DNA of 64,000 nt from Prevotella sp. UBA2850 (GCA_002350805.1 DEFO01000034.1:33557-97556); one strand, 5' to 3'. Numbered from the stretch's first letter, positions 16,801 to 25,297 are shown. Made by a program: numbers and translations. The notes: a model not told the origin generated them from the letters alone.

Positions 16801-17357
16801 CCGGGTTCGTAGACATAGTCCACCTCGTGGAAGCCCAGTTCACGCAGCGAATGCTCCAGTTCGGTCACGTCGGTCGTCTGCCCTTTCTTCAGCACAATGG
16901 TACGCTCGTCGAGCTTCTGCTTCGAGACCACCAGTTCGGAAAGGGCTTCTGGATGCGTCACAACATACAACGGAGAAGCAGACTGGGCCATCAACTCACC
17001 GTTATCAACCGTCGAACTGAGCATTCCCAGCACCTCGGTGCGCAGTATCTCGTTGGCGGCGTCGCGTTGTGCATATTTCACTTGCCTGCGGTACGAAGAG
17101 GGAAAGAAAAACACCCGTTCCTTGCCCAGCATCTGCGTCAGGTCGTGATAGAAATAACCAGCCTCGTCGGCATCTTGAAGTACGAACAACACCGTCTGCC
17201 GGCATCTATCGGCCACCGAGGCAAACAACACCGGTGCCGATGAGGCCACGAGTCCCTGCAGGAAAACGCTCTTCATCGAACTGTCTTCCAGTACTTTCGC
17301 CAACGCTCCGGCCTGCGGAGACTTGGCATAGAGTTGCAATAAGTCTTGTATCTTCAT
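13839..17357 (-). CDS. mfd: Transcription-repair coupling factor
   Basis: The 1172-aa DNA translocase removes stalled RNA polymerase and recruits UvrA. Order: UvrB-like N-terminal part, polymerase-interaction domain (HVDFGIGRFGGL), SF2 helicase with GDVGFGKTEVAVRAAF (Walker A) and DEEQ (Walker B), helicase C (QMRGRVGRSNKKAFCYLL), and C-terminal D7. The start MKIQDLLQLY at 17357 is chosen because an upstream extension would cross the promoter. Two inserts are odd: PAGRQG near 15911-15929, and about 45 Gly/Arg/Ser-rich residues (14299-14440) coded partly by a dispersed repeat. Both keep the frame. Confidence 0.95.
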   Translation of the reverse strand: MKIQDLLQLYAKSPQAGALAKVLEDSSMKSVFLQGLVASSAPVLFASVADRCRQTVLFVLQDADEAGYFYHDLTQMLGKERVFFFPSSYRRQVKYAQRDAANEILRTEVLGMLSSTVDNGELMAQSASPLYVVTHPEALSELVVSKQKLDERTIVLKKGQTTDVTELEHSLRELGFHEVDYVYEPGQFAVRGSIVDVYSYSSEYPFRIDFFGDDIDSIRTFEVQNQLSRDKRQQIEIVPELATMSSEKTSFMSFLPADTVLVMKDLLYVRDVIDRIYHDGFSSQALTERMEGATEMEQHAMMKQMQSENMLISGSQFTDELTGFRRMEFGAKPTGSPQATIKFDISAQPLFHKNFELLTQAFEDYLLRGYRLYVLADSEKQNQRLHDIFEGISKDIVFTPVDKTLHGGFADNKLKLCIFTDHQIFDRFHKYSLRSDAARSGKMALTMKELQEMEPGDYIVHVDFGIGRFGGLVRVPLPAGRQGSENGYQEVIRIVYQHGDKVDVSIHSLYKISKYKRSDSETPPRLSTLGTGAWERMKERTKTKIKDIARDLIRLYAARRREKGFAFSADSFLQHELEASFLYEDTPDQLKATNDVKADMESARPMDRLVCGDVGFGKTEVAVRAAFKAACDSKQVAVLVPTTVLAYQHYQTFQSRLKGMPVRVDYLSRARSAKQTKQVLADLEAGKIDILIGTHKLIGKAVKWKDLGLLIIDEEQKFGVSTKEKLRKMKTNVDTLTMSATPIPRTLQFSLMGARDMSIIQTPPPNRYPINTEIHTFDAEVIADAINFEMSRNGQVFFVNDNIKELPHIATVIQKYVPDCRIGIGHGQMKPEELEKVVMGFMNYDYDVLLSTTIVENGIDISNANTIIINDAHRFGLSDLHQMRGRVGRSNKKAFCYLLAPPLANLNQEARRRLEALETFSELGSGFNLSMQDLDIRGAGNLLGAEQSGFMEELGYETYLKILKQAMAELANETRPADNEERLQGDNGERRGDRGDYSHGRGSSAKGNQTSQFSPLSSHLEYVDDCAIESDLEMYFPDLYVPSSSERMLLYRELDNIKSDSDLDKYRSHLVDRFGKIPHEGEELLQVVPLRRLGKELGCEKIMLKQGQMMMYFPQNPLSTYYQSAAFDSILNYVGRHARRCNLREIRGKRSMVIKDVKTVGDAVGVLREMKG
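14301..14350 (-). repeat. Dispersed repeat inside mfd
   Basis: The sequence around TGAGAACTGAGAGGT followed by TGATTACCTTT matches, with few changes, the complement of the gene-free stretch 33179-33234. Here it is translated as part of a low-complexity insert. Confidence 0.7.
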
Positions 17358-17366
17358 TGAAGACTG

Positions 17367-17374
17367 CAAAGATA
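17367..17374 (-). promoter_or_regulatory. mfd -7 box
   Basis: TATCTTTG on the minus strand, 9 bases before the chosen start codon, so the leader is very short. Confidence 0.6.
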
Positions 17375-17426
17375 CGAAAAGTCGAGCGAAATGCAAAAGG
17401 AAAGCCTGCTTTTCTTTTCATTTCCG

Positions 17427-17573
17427 AGACGGAGTAACTTCGGCAAAGCCAAAGTTACGATAAATCGAGAGCAGAACAAAATAAACACCTTTATTTTTTA
17501 TGCCGAGATGGAGTAACTTATTTAAAGTTACGAAAAATCGAGAGCAGAACAAAATAAAAGTTTATTTTTTATG
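17427..17573. repeat. Two tandem hairpin-bearing repeats
   Basis: Two units of about 70 bp share GAGTAACTT, a small palindrome, AAGTTACGA, then AAATCGAGAGCAGAACAAAA and a T-rich end with TTTATGCC. Each carries a GTAACTT/AAGTTAC hairpin with different loop sequences. They separate mfd from the antitoxin gene and may act as terminators. Confidence 0.75.
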
Positions 17574-17862
17574 CCATTTCCGTCAGCTCAGTAGGATGAT
17601 GGTAAACCTCAAGGATAGGAGCATCAAGTGCGGCTTCTATAGACACCAGCGTGTCTATCGTGAAGTTATGAGTACCACGCATCCACTTGCTGATTTCGGC
17701 TTCACTTTTACCTAATAGCGAAGCCAAGTCTTTCTGCTTCATTCCTTTCGCTTCTAGAATATCATGTATTCTGTCAACAATGCGAAAAGACAGTGCAACA
17801 GACTCACGAGCTTCAGGACTTACCCGTCTGCGTCTCTCTTCTAAAATTTTACTCCTTCTCAT
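17569..17862 (-). CDS. HigA-like antitoxin (XRE family)
   Basis: The 97-aa product has a helix-turn-helix at about 42-70 (MKQKDLASLLGKSEAEISKWMRG). It should bind and neutralise the HigB-like toxin encoded just upstream and repress the shared promoter. The toxin frame overlaps its start by 14 bases, as is usual for toxin-first operons. The antitoxin looks intact although the toxin is broken. Confidence 0.85.
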   Translation of the reverse strand: MRRSKILEERRRRVSPEARESVALSFRIVDRIHDILEAKGMKQKDLASLLGKSEAEISKWMRGTHNFTIDTLVSIEAALDAPILEVYHHPTELTEMA

Positions 17863-18330
17863 ATCTTCTGAAATTTAAATTCCCAATTATCTCTTTATCA
17901 ACAAGTACAATAGTACCGTCGTTTATCCTTGATTGGATGAACCTACTGGTATCCATCAGCATCTTAACATAGGGAGCGAGTGTTTCGCTATCTTCCCATC
18001 TCTTAGCATCCTTTACTCCTCCATTGCCAAACACCAGTATCTTGTCTGACAGTCGCAGGCAATATAGTCTGATTTTATTACCTACATCTATTGGAATGAC
18101 ACCGACACCATCACCATACCTGCCTTTAGGACGAAAATATCTTTCCAATGCACCACGTTCTGCTATCTGGTCTAACCAAGAAATAATTCTATGTCATGAT
18201 CATGCTCACAACCTTGTGGAAACTTCTCAAAGAAAGCCTCCTATTCTGTTAATTCAGCATCTTTCATCCTAATGCTGTAGAAATTGACATTCTCATATTC
18301 TTCTATCAGTTCTATACCATATTCTTGCAT
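17849..18330 (-). pseudogene. HigB-like toxin, inactivated
   Basis: From ATG at 18328-18330 the frame reads MQEYGIELIEEYENVNFYSI and meets TAG at 18241-18243 after 29 residues. Similar coding sequence continues (EAFFEKFPQGCEHDHDIEL) and then needs a frame change near 18180-18190 to continue as ISWLDQIAERGALERYFRPKG and on to the end at 17849. The last 99 residues look like the RelE/HigB fold seen in toxin-first pairs. One stop and one frameshift together argue for real decay rather than a read error. Confidence 0.75.
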
Positions 18331-18341
18331 CACTTGGTTCT

Positions 18342-18415
18342 TAACTTTTAAGTTATCTGTGACAAAGATACAATATTTACCGAATCTTGCAAGAAATTAA
18401 CTTAAAAAATAAGTT
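18342..18415. promoter_or_regulatory. Toxin-antitoxin promoter with paired inverted repeats
   Basis: A minus-strand TATCTTTG lies at 18363-18370. TAACTT-TT-AAGTTA (18342-18355) sits on one side and AACTTA-5-TAAGTT (18399-18415) on the other. The shared AACTT/AAGTT arms on both sides of the -7 box suggest operators for the antitoxin. Confidence 0.5.
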
Positions 18416-18434
18416 TTTGCCTGCTTTTATTCAT

Positions 18435-18481
18435 TATTTTATAAGAATGTGCAGTTTTCCGTTACACATGCGAGAGGCAGG
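18435..18481 (+). repeat. 47-bp direct repeat, left copy
   Basis: Matches 22571-22617 with about five differences. The conserved core contains AATGTGCAGTTTTCCGTTA. The two copies bracket the riboswitch/TonB/PepSY locus. Confidence 0.85.
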
Positions 18482-18561
18482 TGTATTTCTCTCATCTATA
18501 GATTGGTTTTCTAATTCTTCAATTCTGCTAATCAATGCCTCCGATAGAGAAAGGTACATCA

Positions 18562-20008
18562 TCACTTTGCTTTTTGTCGATGCAACAGCCGCCGCACATA
18601 ACGAATAGAGAGCAATAAACCGGTGACTGATACAGCAGTCCCCCCAAGAAGAAGTGCCCATAATATGCTCTTACGCAACGTTGGATGTTCTACAAAGAAA
18701 GGAATGTTCAGTGCATGCAGCCCCGTGTACATCCATTTGCCAGCTCGCCGGTTACTGTTGTAGTAGCGGCAATCGCCGGTTTTCGGATTAATATAGTAGG
18801 TGCTTTGGTCGGCATCATCAACTTTCACGCGGCATACAGGCAGGGGCAACTGCCGTTTTTGACTTATGTAGTAATTGTCGTAATGATCGATGATCTCTGC
18901 CTTGCCCCCGATGATGCTTTCACAAAGCCTGCTGGTAAGGGTAGTGCGCCTGGGAAAGGAGTCGGTAGCATTGACAAGATACTCGTCTGTAGCCGTCCAC
19001 ACATGATAGAAGCAATGCGTTCCCATTTGCAGCCATTCTACGCGTCGCACATCATCAGTGGCTAACACGTGGTTGATGTCTAATGTAAAACGATTGAGTT
19101 GCAGACTGTCGGCATACACGTCACGCGCAGAATGCTTCTCATGGGTAGGCCAGATGAGCTGTGGTGCATCAGCCAGCGACATAAAACCGCTGAATATCCA
19201 GGTGAGGACAAACAATCCGAAACAAAGACCAGCCAAGTGATGCCAGCGTAAAAGCGGCTTCGCGTAAGGGGATATGCCTTTCTTTCGCACTATGCGCCGG
19301 TGTGCCAAACAGAGTGAGCGCAGACCTATGATAAGGCCGCTGAGCGTCATGGCAATGCCAAATCCCGAAATCCACAATACGGTATTCGTCCAAGGCTGTC
19401 TGCCTGTTGCGCGAAGCTTGCTTGGTAATATATATCCAGTGAGGAATAGCTCCCACCCATGCCCAAAAGCGGCTCTTGGTGTCGGTCAGCTGCAGGGGGC
19501 GTCCTGTGCGCGAGGAGAGATATAGTTCAGAGCCTACTGTGTCGTTCAGATCATAGTGGTAGATGGGATATTCCTTGAAAGGCATGACCCCAATCAACCA
19601 GACATCAATGGCGTTGAGCGTGTCGATGAGAGTTGCCTGGTTTGCGTAGACATGTGGCGACTGCCAGCGATTGGCAATATGCTGCAGCTCGGCTGATGAG
19701 AAACGACTGACGGGTTGTCCTGTCAGTGCGTCGACGAGTGTTTCACCAAGACTGTCGGTCATAGTGAAAACCGGTCTACCTGCCACTTGTTGCAGGGAGA
19801 GTGCCGACAGAGGCGGGGTTGGTTGAGAGTGGACGAGCGTATCGCAACTTTCTATTTGCTCTGCATGAGCCATTCGTGCCTCGTTCGAAAGGCTGGGATA
19901 AGAATGGTACATCATGACCATGCCCGACAGAAACCACATGAGGAACAGGATACTGAGCACGGTGCCCAGTATCCTGTGAATGCGAAGAATGAGTCTGAAA
20001 GGTTTCAT
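18562..20008 (-). pseudogene. PepSY-associated TM protein with a frameshift
   Basis: Two frames make up one protein of about 480 aa. The first (20008 downward) gives an N-terminal helix, a periplasmic PepSY-like part and AIPHWIYITKQASRNRQ. The second (from about 19400 to 18562) continues PWTNTVLWISGFGIAM with three further membrane helices. At 19394-19406 the minus strand reads CAGACAGCC; removing four bases (ACAG) would restore one frame, so a small tandem duplication is likely. Such proteins accompany siderophore or haem receptors and may reduce the ligand. It starts directly at the receptor's stop codon, so both were one operon. Confidence 0.8.
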
Positions 20009-22288
20009 CTAGAGATTGAAAGTGGCTGTGAATCGCATGTTGCGGCCTTCTTCAGGCACATAACCAGTAGTGCTTACGGCATACATATAATATGTCTTGT
20101 CGAAAATGTTATTGAAGTTCAGTTGCAGCTTCCAGTTCTTTTTAAAACTGTAGCTGATCATCGCATTGGCAATAGCATACGGATCGAAAGTCATGGTGTT
20201 GGCTGCATTGACATACACTTTACTCGTATAGTTGAATCCAGCACCCAGCTTCAGTCCACGCAGTGCCTCCGGAAAATCGTAGAAAGCCCAGCCGTAGGCC
20301 ATATGTTTTGGCGCATGCTGTAAATAGTTGCCGGCCTGAGTATTAGCCGCATACTCTGTAACGGCAAACTCACGCAATTTGGCGATGGTCAGCGAGTAGC
20401 CGGCATCGAGCGTCAGAGCATCGAAGGGAACGGCAGTGAAGCTCAGTTCCAGACCTTTAGAGTCGGCACGGCCTACTTGTCCGCTGACGTTTGTGCCATC
20501 TTCCAACTTGCCTAGGCTCTGCACCATGTTGTTCTTTCGAATATAGAAGGCAGAGAAGTCTGCTTGCAGGCGGTCGCCAAGATTAATGTGTGAGCCCACC
20601 TCGAACTGCTGTCCGGAGATGGGTTTGAAAATACTGCCATTTACGTCACCGTCGAGTTTCTTGCCATCGCTGTCAATATAGATATAGTTGTCGGCCACAG
20701 CAGTACGTGTCGGTTTGAAGAAACTGCTGACAGAAGCAAAGACATTGAAGTGGTCGTTAAACTCATACAGGGCACTCAGGCGATAAGTCAGTGCATTGTT
20801 GTGCTCGCTGGTTTTCGGGTCTTTCGAAGTAATGGTCTTGTGGTCGGAGTAGGCCATCTGGTAGTTGCGATGGAAATAGTCATAGCGCAGGCTGGCCAAA
20901 ACGGTGAACTGCGGCGTGAAGTGAATGTAGTCTCCCACATGAAGGCTGTAGTCCTGTTCCCACTCAAGACTTCTCTTTTGCCAGGGGCAGTCAATATTAC
21001 CCTGATTCAAGACAGGTGTACGTACATCGAGGACGGCATTCTTTCCAGCTCCGGTTGCTGCAGAGCCATAGCTTGAGCGCCAGCGTGGCAGGTATAGGTT
21101 TGAGTAGTTCGCTGAGAAGAGCAGGTTGTGCTTAATGCTTCCGGTCATCGCCTCGCCATGCAGTTCCAGCTGATTCTGCAGCAGGTTGGTCTCATAGGCA
21201 AAGAGAAAACCAGTGCGCCTGATATGTTCGGTATCGATATAGGTTCGATTGTCTCCATTCATATAATAGTGCTTGTAAATGGGCTCTGCCGACGTCAAGT
21301 AACTCAGTCCCTCTGAAGCATAGTAGTCAAGGTCATCGTAATAATACGAAAGATGGTCGATGAGCTTCCATCCCGACTCGCCGAAAACGTGGCTGTATTT
21401 CAATGACAAGGTCAGATCCTTGTCAGTCAGATGGTCTAGCGGGTCGTTGAAGCGTGTGCGCCGGTTGATGTACGAGGGGATGTCGCCCGCTTCCCACACC
21501 TTAGTACCACTCAGATCATACACATCGGAAGTGAAGTGAGGCTGTCCGGTGTCCGTACCATAATAGTCGTCCTTTGCCGAGACCGAGAAGTTTAGCTTGT
21601 CCCAGTCGGAAAGGATAAAGTCCAGCGCCAGCCATGCGTTATAGGCTTTGTTGTCGGTGTGCCGCCATCCGTCGCCACCACTCATCGAAAAGTCGGTACG
21701 GAAGTTCACGCCGCGAGCAATCTGCCCACTGGCACCGCCGTTCACGGTGTAGCGCCCCCAACTGCCAATGCCGACACCAGCATTGACGTGACGCTCAGCC
21801 GTAGGCTGCTTGTGGATCACATTGACAACACCACCCAGGGCAGAGTGACCAAACATCACCGAGGCAGCACCCTTCAGCACCTCGACACTCTGAACAGAGG
21901 CCAGTGTTGTGCTAGGTGCCGACTGATAGAGGTTGTGGCGCTCGTCGCGTATTCCATCGTTAAGCAACACGAAGTCAGAGAAGCCACGGATGGTGAAATA
22001 CAGGAAACCACCATAAGAGTTGACAGGGCGGATGCCCGTCACATTGCGGGTGGCGTCGTTCAAGTCGCGCAGATCGAGCAGTTCAATTTTCTGTCTGCTC
22101 ACGCTCGACACCGTCAGCGGCGCCTTGTTGAGCGGTACAGGAAGTTTTCCTACAGCCGATGGCTGGCGGCGATAGCTTGTTACGACTACTTCATGAAGAT
22201 TCAGCGTAGTGTCGTTGTCAATGGTTTCTGCAACAGCACTACACGTACACATGCCCATAAGGGCTGCAACAAAAAATTGTGCACTCAT
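20009..22288 (-). CDS. TonB-dependent receptor (siderophore-receptor-like) under a B12 riboswitch
   Basis: The 759-aa outer-membrane receptor has a signal peptide, a TonB-box-like HEVVVTSYRR, a plug (35-165; GFLYFTIRGFSDFVLLNDGIRD, VEVLKGAASVMFGHSALGGVVN) and a beta-barrel ending in F-N-L. The plug resembles FhuE/ferric-siderophore receptors, but the gene sits behind a cobalamin riboswitch, which points to corrinoid or a linked metal. There is no SusC-type STN or carboxypeptidase-like domain. Its PepSY partner is frameshifted. The substrate is unresolved: regulation says B12, the sequence family says siderophore. Confidence 0.9.
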   Translation of the reverse strand: MSAQFFVAALMGMCTCSAVAETIDNDTTLNLHEVVVTSYRRQPSAVGKLPVPLNKAPLTVSSVSRQKIELLDLRDLNDATRNVTGIRPVNSYGGFLYFTIRGFSDFVLLNDGIRDERHNLYQSAPSTTLASVQSVEVLKGAASVMFGHSALGGVVNVIHKQPTAERHVNAGVGIGSWGRYTVNGGASGQIARGVNFRTDFSMSGGDGWRHTDNKAYNAWLALDFILSDWDKLNFSVSAKDDYYGTDTGQPHFTSDVYDLSGTKVWEAGDIPSYINRRTRFNDPLDHLTDKDLTLSLKYSHVFGESGWKLIDHLSYYYDDLDYYASEGLSYLTSAEPIYKHYYMNGDNRTYIDTEHIRRTGFLFAYETNLLQNQLELHGEAMTGSIKHNLLFSANYSNLYLPRWRSSYGSAATGAGKNAVLDVRTPVLNQGNIDCPWQKRSLEWEQDYSLHVGDYIHFTPQFTVLASLRYDYFHRNYQMAYSDHKTITSKDPKTSEHNNALTYRLSALYEFNDHFNVFASVSSFFKPTRTAVADNYIYIDSDGKKLDGDVNGSIFKPISGQQFEVGSHINLGDRLQADFSAFYIRKNNMVQSLGKLEDGTNVSGQVGRADSKGLELSFTAVPFDALTLDAGYSLTIAKLREFAVTEYAANTQAGNYLQHAPKHMAYGWAFYDFPEALRGLKLGAGFNYTSKVYVNAANTMTFDPYAIANAMISYSFKKNWKLQLNFNNIFDKTYYMYAVSTTGYVPEEGRNMRFTATFNL

Positions 22289-22344
22289 AAAAATAATAAT
22301 TTAATGTTAATAAAAATCTCCCTGACCCCGGAGAGACTATTACC

Positions 22345-22505
22345 TTACAGTAATGGGCAGGTCTCCTGACTTCCTCCGAAAAACTCGCCTTCCCGACATA
22401 AGGTCAGTGGCATTGCTGAGCTTTACATAACAGAGGTTACAGTAGCGGGCACTGTCCGGGATTTTCACCCGATTCCCTTTTGAAGACATAGCTTTTCACA
22501 TCCAT
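22345..22505 (-). promoter_or_regulatory. Cobalamin riboswitch
   Basis: On the minus strand the conserved parts appear in order: GGGAA, GGTGAAAATCC, a GACAGTGCCCGCTACTGT block, GCCACTGAC, GGGAAGGCGA, and the B12-box-like AGTCAGGAGACCTGCC. Downstream, TCTCTCC/GGGAGA followed by TTTTTATT (about 22311-22338) could be a terminator, so the switch probably acts on transcription. Confidence 0.9.
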
Positions 22506-22524
22506 GCCTACCCAATACCGCGTG

Positions 22525-22532
22525 CAAAGATA
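22525..22532 (-). promoter_or_regulatory. -7 box of the riboswitch transcript
   Basis: TATCTTTG on the minus strand, about 20 bases before the riboswitch. Confidence 0.6.
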
Positions 22533-22570
22533 CAAGTTTTTATTGGCATTAGCACAGGTTTTCGCAGAAA

Positions 22571-22617
22571 TATTTTATAAAAATGTGCAGTTTTCCGTTA
22601 CACATGTGAGACGGAGG
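22571..22617 (+). repeat. 47-bp direct repeat, right copy
   Basis: Partner of 18435-18481, in the same orientation. Confidence 0.85.
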
Positions 22618-22716
22618 AAGCTATTTACTTCCCACACGAAGGAAAATGGAAGTGAATATGGAATTTCATATTCATTTTGGATGCTTTTGTGAGGAAATGG
22701 CCATTCTATTTTTACA

Positions 22717-22805
22717 ACCAACCTAACTGGTAGTTAGGTACGTTACAAGTAGCAGTTATGTACGTTGCAAGTGGTAGTTTGGTTCGTTGTAATTTTCAGG
22801 TTGTA
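22717..22805 (+). repeat. Degenerate 22-nt units related to 424-533
   Basis: The first unit contains ACCAACCTAACTGGTAGTTA, as at 424, and three further units follow from 22740, 22762 and 22784 with GTAGTT or CAGTT cores and GTACGTT joints. The 22-base period is kept although the sequence drifts. Confidence 0.8.
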
Positions 22806-22881
22806 AAGATGTGACTCGTAAAGATGTCATTTACGACACGCAAATATGTCATTTACAATGCGTAAACATGCCTTCTACGAT
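22806..22881 (+). repeat. Second 22-nt periodic array
   Basis: Three degenerate units share CGTAAA-ATGTC-TTTAC-like sequence with a period of 22. They directly follow the previous array; the rest of the gap to 22971 holds A+T-rich TCAATTATCAATT repeats and no gene. Confidence 0.7.
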
Positions 22882-22971
22882 TTTAAAACAGCCTTTTAGA
22901 AATCCGAGAATAAGCATCCCTCACAATTCTCAATTATCAATTGTCAATTATCAATTACCGAACATCCTCAA

Positions 22972-25185
22972 TTAGCTAAGCTTTACCGTCAGGTAGAGAC
23001 GGATGTCGTCGTAGGTGACATCGAGGGGACAGAGCTGCTTGATGGCCGTGGAGTTGGTGTTAGGCGCACACTTGGCAACGGCCAGGGCAATGGCGCGTTG
23101 CTTCTCACGGGGCAACAGACGGTCGAGGGCAATATCGCCTGAGGCCACATAACGGGCCAGGTGCTGGGTGATGGTGCCGACGGTGAGGTTGCGCTCGGCG
23201 GCAATGTCGGCCACCGACTTTCCCTGAAGGAACAGACGGTAGGAGATGACCCATGTCTTCTCTTTCGGCTCTTTCTTGGCTTTGGGCTCGCGCTGGATGC
23301 GGACACGTTTCTTCTCGGGCATCTCCGCGTCGAGCGCGTCGAGCATGGCATGCTGCTTATAGCGAAGGTAGCCACTGATGGTGAAGCCGTCGTCAGCGAT
23401 TTTCAACAACAGATAACGGCGAGAGCGCGTGGCTTTCAACAGGTCGGCATACGCCTGGTCGAGGCGTTTGGCAGCCGCCTTGTTGTTGGTTTTCACGGTT
23501 TTTGTCTGCTCGAGCATATCTTTCATCAGTTCGCCGATGGTCGTGGCGAAGTAGTCGGCACTCTTCTGCACCCGTTGCAAGAACTCCTCGCCATGCAACA
23601 CCTCGATGGACTGCTGGCTGATGAGCGTGCGCCACTTCTGTGCCACATCTGCCACACGCTGCTGCAAACCGTCGAGTGCCTGCTTGTGGCGGGTGAGCAG
23701 CTGGGCATGACTGCGATAGAAATACTCGGCAAAGACGCGTACCATGGCCTCTTCGTTGAACAGCAGGTCGCGGAAGTCGAACAGCTCGAGCAGCAACTGG
23801 CGGTGGTATTCCTGCTTCAGCACGGGCAGCATGCCGATGCTGCGGCGCGCATCGTCGTTCTGCCTGACGATATAGGCATCTACATCGTTGTCGTTGATGA
23901 TGGCATTCTGGGGAATGGGCGAAGACAGCACCAGCCCTTCGAGCGTGCGGCAGCGGCTCAGCGCCACATACACCTGTCCGGCGGCAAACGACATGCCGGC
24001 ATCGATGACAGCCCGCTCGAACGTCAGTCCCTGACTTTTGTGAATGGTGATGGCCCACGCCAGGCGCAACGGATACTGGCGGAAGGTGCCGATGCGGTGG
24101 GTCTCTATCTCGTGTGTCTGCTCGTTCAGTTTGTATTGGGCGTTCTCCCACTCCAGCGGTTCCACGTCGATGGGTGCCGTGTCGCCCTGACAGAGCACGC
24201 TGACACTACTCTGAGTGAGCCTGGTCACACGGCCTATACGACCGTTATAGTAGCGTTGCTGCCCAGTGGGGTCGTTCTTGACGAACATCACCTGCGCGCC
24301 CTCTTTCAGCTCGAGCGTCTCGCTGGTGGGATAGGACAGTTCGGGGAAGGTACCCTCGATGTGGGCCTGGTAGTTGAAGACACTCGTGGAGAGTTTCTGC
24401 AGTTCGCTGTCGTTATACCGGTCGGCGCGGTAGTTGTGCGTGGTCAGGCGGATATAGCCATCCTCTGGCCGCGGGATGAAGTTGCGCTGGTAACGCTGGT
24501 TGAGTCTGTCGAGCACCGAAGGGGCGGGATGGCCGTCGCGAATGGCATTGAGCAGAGAGATGAACGTGTCGTCCTGCTGACGGAACACACGGCTCAGTTC
24601 GATGGTCACATAGTCGATTTGCGCCAGTGCCTTCGAACCGAAGAAGAACGGTGTGGTGTAATACGGTCGGAGCATCTGCTCATACTCGGCGGTCACCACG
24701 GGCGCCAGCTGCTGCAAGTCGCCAATCATGAGCAACTGCACTCCGCCGAAGGGTTTGCTATGGTCGCGGAAACGGCGCAGCACCGAGTCCATGGCATCGA
24801 GCAGGTCGCTGCGCACCATCGACACCTCGTCGATGATAAGCAGGTCGAGCGAGGCGATGATGCGACGTTTCTCGCGCCCGAAGTCGAACTTGCTCTTGAT
24901 GGTGGCATTGGGCACATAGGGCGAGAAAGGCAATTGGAAGAACGAGTGGATGGTCACACCGCCCGCATTGATGGCTGCCACACCAGTGGGGGCCACCACG
25001 ATGAGCCGTTTGCGCGAGCGTTCGACCACCGTCTTGAGGAAAGTGGTCTTGCCCGTTCCGGCCTTGCCGGTGAGGAAAATGCTGCGGCCGGTATGCTCGA
25101 CAAAGTCCCAGGCTGTGCGAAGCTCGTTGTTAGGTACGGGCTGAGTCGTTGTGTGTTGTTCTTCGATAGATGTGTCTGTTGCCAT
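22972..25185 (-). CDS. PIF1-like ATP-dependent helicase with C-terminal HTH
   Basis: The 737-aa SF1B helicase has Walker A GKAGTGKTTFLK, Walker B IIDEVSM, GDLQQLAPV, and the late motif ITIHKSQGLTFERAVID with VALSRC. The C-terminal part carries basic coiled segments and an HTH (GKSVADIAAERNLTVGTITQHL). It probably unwinds G-quadruplex or replication-fork DNA. The start MATDTSIEEQ at 25185 is preferred over upstream codons because homology of this group begins about there. Confidence 0.9.
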   Translation of the reverse strand: MATDTSIEEQHTTTQPVPNNELRTAWDFVEHTGRSIFLTGKAGTGKTTFLKTVVERSRKRLIVVAPTGVAAINAGGVTIHSFFQLPFSPYVPNATIKSKFDFGREKRRIIASLDLLIIDEVSMVRSDLLDAMDSVLRRFRDHSKPFGGVQLLMIGDLQQLAPVVTAEYEQMLRPYYTTPFFFGSKALAQIDYVTIELSRVFRQQDDTFISLLNAIRDGHPAPSVLDRLNQRYQRNFIPRPEDGYIRLTTHNYRADRYNDSELQKLSTSVFNYQAHIEGTFPELSYPTSETLELKEGAQVMFVKNDPTGQQRYYNGRIGRVTRLTQSSVSVLCQGDTAPIDVEPLEWENAQYKLNEQTHEIETHRIGTFRQYPLRLAWAITIHKSQGLTFERAVIDAGMSFAAGQVYVALSRCRTLEGLVLSSPIPQNAIINDNDVDAYIVRQNDDARRSIGMLPVLKQEYHRQLLLELFDFRDLLFNEEAMVRVFAEYFYRSHAQLLTRHKQALDGLQQRVADVAQKWRTLISQQSIEVLHGEEFLQRVQKSADYFATTIGELMKDMLEQTKTVKTNNKAAAKRLDQAYADLLKATRSRRYLLLKIADDGFTISGYLRYKQHAMLDALDAEMPEKKRVRIQREPKAKKEPKEKTWVISYRLFLQGKSVADIAAERNLTVGTITQHLARYVASGDIALDRLLPREKQRAIALAVAKCAPNTNSTAIKQLCPLDVTYDDIRLYLTVKLS

Positions 25186-25297
25186 AGCTATTATATAATA
25201 AGGTGTCCCATGCCTGTCGAATGTCATACTATTTCTGCAGCGAGAGAGGACAATCACTGCAGCAGGTGCTAGGAAATAAAGAAGGAGTCTCTTTCGA

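Noticed and set aside
14562..17243. 893-codon plus-strand frame opposite mfd
   Set aside because: It is wholly antisense to a gene with unmistakable helicase motifs and reads as His/Val/Leu-rich low-complexity protein without any motif. High G+C in third positions produces such shadows.
23161..25272. 703-codon plus-strand frame opposite the PIF1-like helicase
   Set aside because: Antisense shadow without recognisable domains; the minus-strand gene has all helicase motifs.
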